Positions 6,823 to 14,662 of a stretch of DNA of 20,512 nt are shown piece by piece. Source of the stretch: a virus; IMG/VR virus record IMGVR_UViG_3300036398_001080, positions 1 through 20,512 of that record; one strand, written 5' to 3'. A model generated the notes under the pieces. The model ran no database searches and was not told the origin of the DNA. It saw only the letters and a program-made list of their open reading frames with translations. Both the position numbers and the translations under genes were made by a program. Every line of letters begins with the position of its first letter. The stretch's first letter is position 1.

Positions 6823-8480
6823 TAGATTGCTCCGTTGTTTTTAATCTTTGAATCCATCCATTTGCGGATAAGTGCCTTAATTTTAGGTTTATTGCGTATT
6901 GACTTGGCAATTCTCTCACCATACTCAATGTAATAGTTTCTAAGATTGTCGGATGCCTTGGTCAGCATCCACTCCCTAAACTGCAACCATTTTGGATTGT
7001 CTTCTCCATAAACCTCCCTGGCAACCCAACAGAAAATACCGCCGGGGGCGATTTTTCCAATCAATCCTCCTGCACCACCTGCAAAATCTGCAAATGTTTG
7101 AGCAGGGCTTTTGTATGTTGATGCAATCGCCTGAGTCTGCGCCCCATACGTCCTAGCCGCATAATCCGCCTGCGACCCGTAAAGCTTGTTGAACTCGCCC
7201 GTCAGCGCCACCGGGATTGCCTGCTCGGCCACCTGGAAGAAAGGCTGTGCCGTACTCGGAGCCTGACCAAACTGCCCAGGAATAGGCTGAGTCGCCTGAA
7301 TGAAGTTCTGGAATGCGCCCTGTTGCTGTGCGGTTCTGGCCTGCGCCAAGTTGGCGATGGACGGCCCACCGGCGATAAAGCCTGCGGCTGCGCCCAAACG
7401 TTGCTGGGTGAGCGCATCGCGGAGCGCAAGGTCGCGGGCTTGAGCTGCGCCTGTGGTTTCGCCGGAAGCCAAGAACTGCTGCGCCGCCCCGAAACGCGCA
7501 AGCTTGCGTTGTTCCCCAGCGGCACCCAGCGTGGCCGCTTCCTGCACTGCCGGTCCCAGACCGAAGATGTTCCCACGGGCGGTCTGCGCCGCGCGGACGG
7601 CCTGCTCGTAACCACGCCGCTCCTCTGCGCCGATGGTCGAACCAAGGCGAAGCTGGTTTAAGGCTTCCTGCTCGATGGTCTGGCGAAGCTGTTCGGTCGG
7701 TTCGGTGGTGGTTTCGGGCAAGGGTTCCATCGCCATCTGGCGATATTGGCGGCCAAGGCCAACCGCCGTGCGGAATGTGTCTGGGTCGATCTGGCGAAGC
7801 TGCTGAGTTGCGCGTTCTTCAGGCAACTGGATATATTCGCGGAAAGAGACAATCTGTTTAAGTGCTTCCTCGCTTCCGGGCGCCAAAGGCTTGAAGTTCT
7901 GGATCTGGTTGGTGGCATCCGCCACGCCGGACTGAACGCTTGTAAGGTCGGACTTCAACTGGTTGACTGTAACTTCGCTTGCGGTGCGGCGTGGGTCGCC
8001 TTGTGGCAACTGGTCAAGCAAGGTCTGGGCTGCGTTCAGCCTTTCGGTAATGCCCGCAATCTGGGCGTTGCCTTGGCCGACAAGCTGGTTTAGGCGGTTG
8101 AGCTTGGATTGATTGTAGTCGGCAAGGATCTGGTCGTCGCTGACCTGGAAGTTTAGGCGTGTCGAAAGGTCTGATGCGCCATAGTTGCGCTCGGAGCCAA
8201 GTGCGGATAAAGCCTCGTTGAAGGCCGGACCTGCTGCCCGTGTCTGCCCATCTCTTCCTCCTCCAATGCCACGGATCTGTTCGGCCAATGCCGTGTAGGT
8301 TCTGTCCTTGGAGAGTTGTTCTTCGTATCTTGCCGTCAATGATTTGATTTGCTCGTCTGCATACTGACGGGCCTGGGCGGCAGCCGCCTCGGCTGCGGCT
8401 GCTCTTTGGTTTGCTGCGGCTGCTGCGGCATTTGCGCCAGCAACCGACTTGTTTATCATTCTTTGGACTTTCGACGACAT
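6822..8480 (-). CDS. Internal virion protein with C-terminal CWVAREVYG module
   Basis: This is a 552-aa protein. Residues 12-40 are almost pure Ala/Gln/Glu helix, followed by long Gln/Ala-rich helices to about 450 and a Gly-rich hinge (FAGGAGGLIGKIAPGGIF). The last 69 residues, from C484, form a distinct module: CWVAREVYG, KWLQFREWML, YYIEYGERIAK, IRNKPKIKALIRKWMD. I recognise this as a C-terminal tail shared by many phage virion and fibre proteins, and it resembles CFI-box C-terminal domains (C-x-x-A-x-x-x-YG, then FR). Its function is not known to me. Base composition shifts sharply near 7130-7180: upstream coding DNA is GC-rich (about 67% in 7441-7500) and the C-terminal part is AT-richer, which suggests that the module was exchanged. 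The ATG follows a GGGAG ribosome site. Confidence 0.6.
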   Translation of the reverse strand: MSSKVQRMINKSVAGANAAAAAANQRAAAAEAAAAQARQYADEQIKSLTARYEEQLSKDRTYTALAEQIRGIGGGRDGQTRAAGPAFNEALSALGSERNYGASDLSTRLNFQVSDDQILADYNQSKLNRLNQLVGQGNAQIAGITERLNAAQTLLDQLPQGDPRRTASEVTVNQLKSDLTSVQSGVADATNQIQNFKPLAPGSEEALKQIVSFREYIQLPEERATQQLRQIDPDTFRTAVGLGRQYRQMAMEPLPETTTEPTEQLRQTIEQEALNQLRLGSTIGAEERRGYEQAVRAAQTARGNIFGLGPAVQEAATLGAAGEQRKLARFGAAQQFLASGETTGAAQARDLALRDALTQQRLGAAAGFIAGGPSIANLAQARTAQQQGAFQNFIQATQPIPGQFGQAPSTAQPFFQVAEQAIPVALTGEFNKLYGSQADYAARTYGAQTQAIASTYKSPAQTFADFAGGAGGLIGKIAPGGIFCWVAREVYGEDNPKWLQFREWMLTKASDNLRNYYIEYGERIAKSIRNKPKIKALIRKWMDSKIKNNGAI

Positions 8481-8483
8481 ATA

Positions 8484-8960
8484 TCAAGCTCCCATCTTCG
8501 GCTGGCTTATGTTCGTGCCAATCGTGCCGTAGTAAGTTGCCGCCGGTGATTGCGGTCCAAACGCCACGTTCGGCTCGACCGAGGCATAGGGGCTGCGTCC
8601 GTAAAGCTGTTCAAACTGGCGAGTCAACTGCGATCCAAGCCCGCGCTGGAGGGCATAGCCCTGCGGGGATAACTCATAGGAACGGCGCAAGGTTTCAAGG
8701 CTACGCTGCGGGCCGTAAAGACGCTCAGTCTCAAGCCCAGAACGCACCGCCGCCATCTGGTCAAGCGCGGACAACTGGCGTTCCAACTCCCGTTGCTGCG
8801 GCATATATTGCATCCGCATCTTGTTTTCCACCGCCGTCATCTCAGGCAGCTTTTGGATGTAGGTATCGACGTTCATGCGGTAAGCTTCCGCATTGGCCTG
8901 AGCCACCTCGCGTGGATTCGGAGGAGGAGGAGGTGCCGGGATGGATGGTCCGCCGCCCAT
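8484..8960 (-). CDS. Small virion-associated hypothetical protein, Pro-rich head
   Basis: This is a 158-aa protein starting MGGGPSIPAPPPPPNPREV, a Gly/Pro-rich flexible head, followed by a charged helical middle (KMRMQYMPQQRELERQLSAL) and a Tyr/Ser/Pro-rich tail. The gene begins at a TAATG overlap with the GNAT-like gene and stops 3 nt before the 552-aa gene. Such short Pro-headed proteins are common just before the ejection proteins of short-tailed phages, but I cannot name this one. A structural or scaffolding role for the internal core is an inference from position only. No signal peptide or transmembrane helix is seen. Confidence 0.5.
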   Translation of the reverse strand: MGGGPSIPAPPPPPNPREVAQANAEAYRMNVDTYIQKLPEMTAVENKMRMQYMPQQRELERQLSALDQMAAVRSGLETERLYGPQRSLETLRRSYELSPQGYALQRGLGSQLTRQFEQLYGRSPYASVEPNVAFGPQSPAATYYGTIGTNISQPKMGA

Positions 8961-9349
8961 TAGTTTAGTGCCTTTCGCATAAAGTTGTAGTAGTCGTACT
9001 CCTTGTAAAAGCCGTTACGCTTGAATGTGATCCTCCTGCGCGGACCGAATCTATCCCAAAGGATACTCAGCAGGCACTTTAGAGCCTTGCGACTCAAGGC
9101 GTTACTTTTACCATCAATCGAGGTCACGGTCAAGTCCACGAACACACTCTCTCCAGCTTCGTCATGTTCATAAGGATCAGGGGCTTCCACGCCCCTTACG
9201 CACCTGGCAATAGCTACCCCGGCCACCTCTTCCCCATCTTTTGCCACACCAACCAAACCGCGCTCAGAATGCCAGTTAAACCATTCCCTAAAGTTGGGCC
9301 ACATGGACTCAGGCACGCCGGAAGCCTCGATAAACTCTACCGCCGTCAT
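8960..9349 (-). CDS. Small GNAT-fold-like protein
   Basis: This is a 129-aa protein. The start is the ATG at 9349, which overlaps the TGA of the nozzle gene as ATGA; the frame is open to 9457, but that part only shadows the nozzle gene. The pattern resembles a small acetyltransferase: a helix WPNFREWFNWHSERG, paired strands GLVGVAKDGEEVAGVAIARC, a strand VFVDLTVT, a helix KALKCLLSILWDRFGP and a final strand with RRITFKRNGFYKEYDYYNF. The Q/R-x-x-G-x-G/A acetyl-CoA loop is not clear (GKSNALSRKALK is the nearest), so catalysis is doubtful. Similar small proteins occur next to tail and ejection genes in T7-like phages. It ends with a TAATG overlap into the next gene. Confidence 0.5.
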   Translation of the reverse strand: MTAVEFIEASGVPESMWPNFREWFNWHSERGLVGVAKDGEEVAGVAIARCVRGVEAPDPYEHDEAGESVFVDLTVTSIDGKSNALSRKALKCLLSILWDRFGPRRRITFKRNGFYKEYDYYNFMRKALN

Positions 9350-11199
9350 GAGATGTTCTTTTGAACCTCGATGGTGTCTGGGTTGGCCGCAGCCGTGATT
9401 TGGCGTATAGCCATTTTGTTCGCCGCCGATTGGATCTTGATATTGATCAAACGCCATTTCTGGTACGCCCGAAGATCGCTGGCAAGCCTTTTCTTGACCG
9501 AGGACGGCAACTGGGCCGGAAGAACAAAGGGCAGAGTAAGGGCGGCACTGGAGATGTTGAGGTTTGGCTGAACGTCAATATCGCCAACGTCAATATCCCG
9601 CTGGATGGAGATGGTCGTATCGGTCGAGAATGAGTCGTCAAATACAATCTCAAAGTGGCTGCCATGCTTCTCGGCAAAAGGATCGCCAAAGTCCATATCG
9701 GCGGTGCGGACATAGGATTCGTAGTCAACTCCGGCATCTTGGTAGTCGGCAATTGTGACCTGTGCTGGGGTCTTGTATCCGCTATACTTTTGGATCTGTC
9801 CCGTGGTGGACTTCTTCATCAGCCGAAGCCCCTCGTCTTGGAAATTGGTCAAAGCAAACTGCATGACATTCGGAGTCCAAGTCCCCTCAAATGCCCCCAG
9901 AACCGTGTTGTACACAATGATGGTGTCGTTAAAATCGTTTGATGCTGTCGGCACGGCAAGGAAGTAGCGGTTGTCGTAGAAAGCCGCCGTGCAGATCCCA
10001 ATCTCGGCCACGTTGATTTCCTGAATAACATCCTTGACGACCTCGGACAATGGCAGACCTACCGAGGTAAAGTCGTCCGCAGCAGACCGAACCAGCGAGC
10101 GGATGCCGTCATCGGAAAGAAAGAAGATGTCGGAATTGACCTGTACTGCCGACCCTTCCGCCACGCAGCCGGTGTTATTGGAGATAAGCTGGATCACCCA
10201 ATCCGCCGCGCTGGTCATATCGGGAGGAATCGTAACTTGGAATATGCGCCGTTTCTTGAAGACGATGATGCGGTTCTCGTAGTACGGCACGATGGCCGTG
10301 ATCTCGTCTCCGTCATCGGCGTTTACGATGACCGAGTTTGCCGCGTCCCAAATGGAGGCATCCAGAATGTCGGAAGCATAAAGTGTGTTGCGGTTGCCTG
10401 CCGATCCCACCCCAAAGAGGCGGTTGCCGGTGTTGATTAAAAGCCTGAGATTGAGCGGAGGCGGGCTGACCGTGGCAGTGGCGGTTGCGCCAGAGCCATT
10501 GCCGATAATGGTCACGGTGGGCGCACTGGAATATCCCGACCCGCCATCCACCACCGTCACGCTGGTGACAGCCCCACCGGCCACCTGCGTAATCAGGGTA
10601 GGCAAGGTTCCTCCCCAATCCGGCCCGGTCACAATTGCGGTCGCGCTGGTGTAGCCGGTGCCGCCCGTGGAAACGGTAATCGCCCTGACCTTGCCCCCCT
10701 GCCTTGTGGCAATGTCGCCGTCGTAATAATAAAGGGGTCCGTCGGCATCGGCCAGATACATCTTGTCGTTGAACTGCGCCATGCTGACCTTGGTATCGAA
10801 AGTTGTTGAAAATCCGTCAGCCCATTGTTGTGCGTCATTGTCCCATGTGCTGTTGGTGTTGTTCCAAATCTCGTCGGCTGGATGCAAGGTGGCGCTCCCG
10901 TTGGAGTTGATGCTGTATAGCCGCCCTTGCGTTACGCTGACAAGATCCTCGTATTGCGCTGTGTCAAAATACCGCATCCCGCCAATCGAACCTTCCTGGC
11001 TGGTCGCCGTGGTGTTGAAGTTGGTCAGACCGCGCCGAGTCTCAAGGCTGCCCTTGGGGGACAGGGTCATGTTGACCAACTGCTGAACTTGGTTCTCGGC
11101 CAGAAGGTCGGATTGCAGACCGCTGGCTTGACCACCCGCAAAACTGCGGATGCCGTCAAACGCCAATAGGTCGTCTAGGTTGTCCGAGTAGTATGGCAT
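9346..11199 (-). CDS. Tail nozzle / stabilisation protein, beta-propeller type
   Basis: This is a 617-aa protein with the features of the short-tail nozzle family (T7 gp12 / P22 gp10-like). It has repeated blade-like strands, for example GSIGGMRYFDTAQYEDLVSV, GRLYSINSNG, VSMAQFNDKMYLADADGPLYYYDG, NRLFGVGSAGNRNTLYASD, DGDEITAIVPYYENRIIVFK and IFFLSDDGIRSLV. Residues 168-245 look like an insertion of Gly/Thr-rich beta repeats (GTGYTSA..., GSGYSSAPTVTI), as seen in many phage surface proteins. It begins at a TAATG overlap with the adaptor gene. Its position directly after the adaptor agrees with the stacking of these two proteins in the tail. The C-terminal 130 residues are a separate beta domain. 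Confidence 0.7.
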   Translation of the reverse strand: MPYYSDNLDDLLAFDGIRSFAGGQASGLQSDLLAENQVQQLVNMTLSPKGSLETRRGLTNFNTTATSQEGSIGGMRYFDTAQYEDLVSVTQGRLYSINSNGSATLHPADEIWNNTNSTWDNDAQQWADGFSTTFDTKVSMAQFNDKMYLADADGPLYYYDGDIATRQGGKVRAITVSTGGTGYTSATAIVTGPDWGGTLPTLITQVAGGAVTSVTVVDGGSGYSSAPTVTIIGNGSGATATATVSPPPLNLRLLINTGNRLFGVGSAGNRNTLYASDILDASIWDAANSVIVNADDGDEITAIVPYYENRIIVFKKRRIFQVTIPPDMTSAADWVIQLISNNTGCVAEGSAVQVNSDIFFLSDDGIRSLVRSAADDFTSVGLPLSEVVKDVIQEINVAEIGICTAAFYDNRYFLAVPTASNDFNDTIIVYNTVLGAFEGTWTPNVMQFALTNFQDEGLRLMKKSTTGQIQKYSGYKTPAQVTIADYQDAGVDYESYVRTADMDFGDPFAEKHGSHFEIVFDDSFSTDTTISIQRDIDVGDIDVQPNLNISSAALTLPFVLPAQLPSSVKKRLASDLRAYQKWRLINIKIQSAANKMAIRQITAAANPDTIEVQKNIS

Positions 11200-11897
11200 T
11201 AGGAAGCAGTGATTTCTTCGGTGGAGAGGTCGCCCAAGCTGGACGGCGTTATCTGCTTGATCCCGCCCACCTGGCTCAGTTCGTAGTTGGCCATGACCGC
11301 AAGGTCGGCATTGGCCGTCTGCACGACCGATTGCGCCTTGGCGTACTGACGCTCGCGCTCCAAGGCATCTGCGTGGGTGAGGGAGAGGATGACCTGATGT
11401 ACATGGGGCAAGCGAAGCTCGTCATCCAGCGCCTGCGTGGTCGGCGGGAAGTCCACAATGATGTTGGTGCGTGTGAGGCACTTCAGCTTCTCCACCACCC
11501 GCAGGCTTATCGTCCCAGCAGTTTCCAATCGCGGATACAGATCAAGCTGTGCAACTCCGCTCGTATTCCGACCAGTAAAGTGATACAGCACCGGAGTACC
11601 CGTGCGGGTGTCTTCAAGCAGATCAGCGTCTTGGCTGATAATGGTGGCAAGGTCGATGGGTTCAACTTCGGATTGGTCATAGGATACGGAGAGCGGTGTC
11701 TCCACGTTGGTTCCAAGGGTGATGGTGCGGTTGGTTCCGACCGAGTAGGTGGAACTGGTGACAGTTTCACGCCAAGGTGCAAAGTTCCAAACCCGGCGGT
11801 AAGCCAAGCTTGCGGCTTTTTGGAGGAAGGTCAGTGTTTCGGAGTCGGTCTTGCCGACCTTCTCACCGGCGTATTGGGCTATTTCAGACAGGGTCAT
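11199..11897 (-). CDS. Head-tail adaptor (T7 gp11 / P22 gp4-like)
   Basis: This is a 232-aa protein. The N-terminal helices LSEIAQYAGEKVG and ETLTFLQKAASLAYRRVWNFAPWRETV are typical of head-tail adaptor or tubular A proteins, which bind the portal ring and anchor the nozzle. The middle is beta-rich (residues 45-140) and a long C-terminal helix (DALERERQYAKAQSVVQTAN) follows. The start ATG is preceded by GAGGAG with 7-nt spacing; that ribosome site lies inside the Pro-Glu codons of the upstream gene, with which it overlaps by 14 nt. It runs into the nozzle gene by TAATG. The assignment rests on fold-level pattern and gene order. Confidence 0.65.
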   Translation of the reverse strand: MTLSEIAQYAGEKVGKTDSETLTFLQKAASLAYRRVWNFAPWRETVTSSTYSVGTNRTITLGTNVETPLSVSYDQSEVEPIDLATIISQDADLLEDTRTGTPVLYHFTGRNTSGVAQLDLYPRLETAGTISLRVVEKLKCLTRTNIIVDFPPTTQALDDELRLPHVHQVILSLTHADALERERQYAKAQSVVQTANADLAVMANYELSQVGGIKQITPSSLGDLSTEEITAS

Positions 11898-12195
11898 TTA
11901 CTGGCTCCTCGGGTGCTGGCTCCGGCTCTGGGGCTGGGGCTGGTTCCGGCTCTGGTTCGGGTTGCGGGATAGGTTCGGTGTTGAAACGCTCGTACACCTC
12001 GCCATCCACCTCCTCAGTATACGCGCCCGTGACCCTTTCGCCAGCGGGTACGCTGGCCGGGTGGTATGGCTTGACCCCGATCTGGGCAAGCTGTTCCTTG
12101 CTCCAGCACCAGAAGATGCTGGCCGGATGGTTGACATCTTCGATGCGGATGCCTTGAGGTTGGCGAATTATGTTATTGGTTGATGTAATCCACAT
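11884..12195 (-). CDS. Small protein with Pro-Glu repeat tail
   Basis: This is a 103-aa protein. Residues 1-73 form a small domain (MWITSTNNIIRQPQGIRIED..., WCWSKEQLAQIGVKPYHP, TGAYTEEVDGEVYERF). Residues 74-98 are an almost pure Pro-Glu-Ala repeat, probably extended and disordered. The first part resembles small phage proteins of the tail-fibre accessory type, with an aromatic strand followed by a G-V-x-P turn, but I do not recognise a named family. It follows the 817-aa fibre gene, whose stop lies within its ribosome site (AGGAG, 6 nt before the ATG). A fibre chaperone is a possible role from position alone. Confidence 0.55.
   Translation of the reverse strand: MWITSTNNIIRQPQGIRIEDVNHPASIFWCWSKEQLAQIGVKPYHPASVPAGERVTGAYTEEVDGEVYERFNTEPIPQPEPEPEPAPAPEPEPAPEEPVNDPV
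11902..11976 (-). repeat. Pro-Glu/Pro-Ala codon repeat with embedded ribosome site
   Basis: This simple-sequence stretch of CCnGAn and CCnGCn codons encodes PEPEPEPAPAPEPEPAPEEP-type sequence at the end of the 103-aa protein. Its 3' end supplies GAGGAG, the ribosome site of the adaptor gene. Such repeats readily vary in copy number by slippage. Confidence 0.7.
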
Positions 12196-12203
12196 ATAGT
12201 CTC

Positions 12204-14657
12204 CTATCTTGCTCTAGCGTATTTGAAGGGTGATTCGGCGAAGGCGGCGAAGGTGAAAGTTCCGCTAGAAGTGTTTGGATCTCCAGCCGTCCTAATTTTA
12301 TATCCATTTGAAACAAAATCTATTCTTGGCGGATCTGATGATTCTTGATCTGATACATTCGCCCATAATCTTGATCCCATTACATTTGAAGTTTCTCTTG
12401 CTGAATCAAAAATAGTCCAAAAGCCCGAGACCGAGGAATCGGCCCTCTTAATCATCACCCACCTCGGCCTAAACCCGCACCACACAAACGGACCGTCTGC
12501 CGAGCCGTTGCCTGTGTAGCTTCCAAACTTGGAGTAGCCTTCGATTTCGGCGAAGCAGTAGGAAATATAATTTACAGCAGATCCGTTGGTTCCGGCATCA
12601 GTCCCAAGATTAACAGCAGAAGCTGTTGGAATTGCGCTATTCCACACCGTTGATGCTGATGCTTTTGCTTGGGTTAGATTTAATACCAAATACTCAGATC
12701 CTGACAATGCAGAATGCCAAACTACCCAAGAATAAGCTAATCCACTTTGATTTCTTGCTTTTACAATCACCATTTTCGGCGCAACGCCCAATCCATGCCC
12801 AACCGTGGCGTTTGCGCCAGTTCCAGTATAACTTACAATACTAAACCCAGCCTGCGGATTTGCCCTTACGGTGCTGGTGATGGAGCCAGAGGTGTTGGTG
12901 GAGTTGGTTGAGCCTGCGTCCCAAGACCATCCCACATAGGTTGCCGTGTTGGTGTTGACTTGTGCAAGTGTACCAACAGTAAATCCAGCCGAATTAAATG
13001 ATGTCAGTCCATTATCTGAAGTAACCTCGGCATCAGTTGTATTAGACTCAAGCCTTGCCTGTGATCCACGGATAACATCATAAAGCGCATGATCCGTGGC
13101 CCCGCTCCTTCCCTTGATCCAGACAAGATCAGGAGAGAACCCAAGGCTGGATATGCTCTGGCTTGCGCCTGTTCCGGTATAAGTCACCACATCCATCGCC
13201 GTACTGGGCTTCTGGATCGTCGGTTGCGGTAGGTTCTGGGTGCAGAGAGCCTTGAAGCCGGAGGGGGCGGTGTAGGCAAAAGGGCGTTGGCCGAAGTTGC
13301 AGGCAAACGACGATGTTCCAGAATTAACTCTTGTAGTTACAATAAAATAAAATACTCCATTACCAACGCTTGCAACATCATAAGGATATGTGCTTCCAAG
13401 AATTAACCCGTTTTTGTAAAAATTAACAGTTCTTGCATCTGCGTCAAAAGCAATACCAATAATATCATTTAAGGAAAAACTAAATGATGCATCTCCACCT
13501 GTTAGCTGCACGCCGTTTTCAATTATTGCCCTATCTGATACCGATAATGCATTAAGATTTATTGATGTTATTCCGTTGATAATTGAATTTTGATTGCTTG
13601 TATCTCTTTGGTACACATGAGACCCAATTCCAAGAATTGCATTATTTGTTCCTCCCGACAAAAACGTAAATTCAGCATACCATTTTCCAGATGTTATTCC
13701 AATCGTTGAATACGATGAGGAGAAATTGCCGCCGTCAGCACCAGATCCGCTTACCTGAAGACCTCCATTTGAGTAAACAGAAAGAGTAGAACCAGTTAGC
13801 GGATTAAGGGTCGCATAATTCCCGCGCACATTTCCACCAACCCCAGTATCACTCCCATAATTAGTCGGTGAATCCACAAGGCTGTCATTGCCTGCGCCTG
13901 CCGTGACGGAGAAATTATTCGGAGTCCAGTTGTTGCCGTTACCGCTTGAGTCCTTACCAAGTGTGGTGGATGTCGTTCCGCTGTTGTCGGCAAACTTCAG
14001 ATAAAACCCATTCGTCCCATACGTTCCGCTATACGCCTTAGCTTTCCAGCGGCCTGTGATGGCATCGGTTTCGCCGAAGGACGATGGGGTTAGGGCTTGG
14101 CCGTCGATGAAAATAAACTCGGCCATGTATCCATTAAATAGATTTGATGTCAACCCATCTGTTCCTATTTGATGCGTAACTCCGCTTGTGTTTAATCTAT
14201 TTACAAACGATGTATTTAAATCAAATGTAGTTAGCGATTGAGATACACCATTTATATAAATTGTGAATGGATAGCTTGAGGCCCAAGAGCCATTCTTTGA
14301 TACTACAACATGATACCAAGAAGAGGGATCTCTAAAAATTCCATTTGTTTTCTGGTTTCTTGATTGAATTGGAGGTACATTTATCCATGTTTCTGCCAAT
14401 AGATTTGATGAACTATCAAAATAAATTGTCTCGTAATTATTGGATCCATTTGATGCACCGATAATTCCAGCACTGTTAAGAGATGACCTTTTTAGCCAAA
14501 CAGATAATGTCCAAACATTTTGATTTGTTGGAGTTCCAAATGTCCTGCTCAAATACGCTGAGTCAGCCGAATTAAACCGCAAACTCCGCTCGATGCGGTA
14601 GGTGTCGGAGTCGCCCCTAGCCCCAAAGAAGCCGGTCGGATGGACGGGCCAAGGCAT
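12204..14657 (-). CDS. Large tail fibre / receptor-binding candidate with LamG, SPRY and three C-terminal repeats
   Basis: This is an 817-aa protein. Residues 24-225 resemble a concanavalin/LamG lectin sandwich (SLRFNSADSAYLSRTF, WTLSVWLKRS, WYHVVVS, YINGV, YMAEFIFIDGQAL). Residues 285-460 resemble a SPRY domain (SGKWYAEFTF, IGIAFDADARTVNFYKNG). Then come three divergent tandem repeats at about 488-580, 605-708 and 710-815, each with Y-TGTG/GNG, GF-P-x-x-V-IK, a WxIxD/WH segment and G-F/Y near the end. I recognise this repeat type from fibres of uncultured aquatic phages. The likely role is binding cell-surface sugars. Base composition alternates within the gene: about 33% GC in 13441-13500 and about 60% in 13201-13260. 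The ATG has no Shine-Dalgarno and lies 5 nt after the previous stop, so re-initiation is likely. Confidence 0.7.
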   Translation of the reverse strand: MPWPVHPTGFFGARGDSDTYRIERSLRFNSADSAYLSRTFGTPTNQNVWTLSVWLKRSSLNSAGIIGASNGSNNYETIYFDSSSNLLAETWINVPPIQSRNQKTNGIFRDPSSWYHVVVSKNGSWASSYPFTIYINGVSQSLTTFDLNTSFVNRLNTSGVTHQIGTDGLTSNLFNGYMAEFIFIDGQALTPSSFGETDAITGRWKAKAYSGTYGTNGFYLKFADNSGTTSTTLGKDSSGNGNNWTPNNFSVTAGAGNDSLVDSPTNYGSDTGVGGNVRGNYATLNPLTGSTLSVYSNGGLQVSGSGADGGNFSSSYSTIGITSGKWYAEFTFLSGGTNNAILGIGSHVYQRDTSNQNSIINGITSINLNALSVSDRAIIENGVQLTGGDASFSFSLNDIIGIAFDADARTVNFYKNGLILGSTYPYDVASVGNGVFYFIVTTRVNSGTSSFACNFGQRPFAYTAPSGFKALCTQNLPQPTIQKPSTAMDVVTYTGTGASQSISSLGFSPDLVWIKGRSGATDHALYDVIRGSQARLESNTTDAEVTSDNGLTSFNSAGFTVGTLAQVNTNTATYVGWSWDAGSTNSTNTSGSITSTVRANPQAGFSIVSYTGTGANATVGHGLGVAPKMVIVKARNQSGLAYSWVVWHSALSGSEYLVLNLTQAKASASTVWNSAIPTASAVNLGTDAGTNGSAVNYISYCFAEIEGYSKFGSYTGNGSADGPFVWCGFRPRWVMIKRADSSVSGFWTIFDSARETSNVMGSRLWANVSDQESSDPPRIDFVSNGYKIRTAGDPNTSSGTFTFAAFAESPFKYARAR

Positions 14658-14662
14658 AGGGG

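Noticed and set aside
11193-11972. Plus-strand 259-codon open frame
   Set aside because: It is antisense to the adaptor and Pro-Glu genes, with Gly/Arg-rich composition typical of a shadow frame and no ribosome site.
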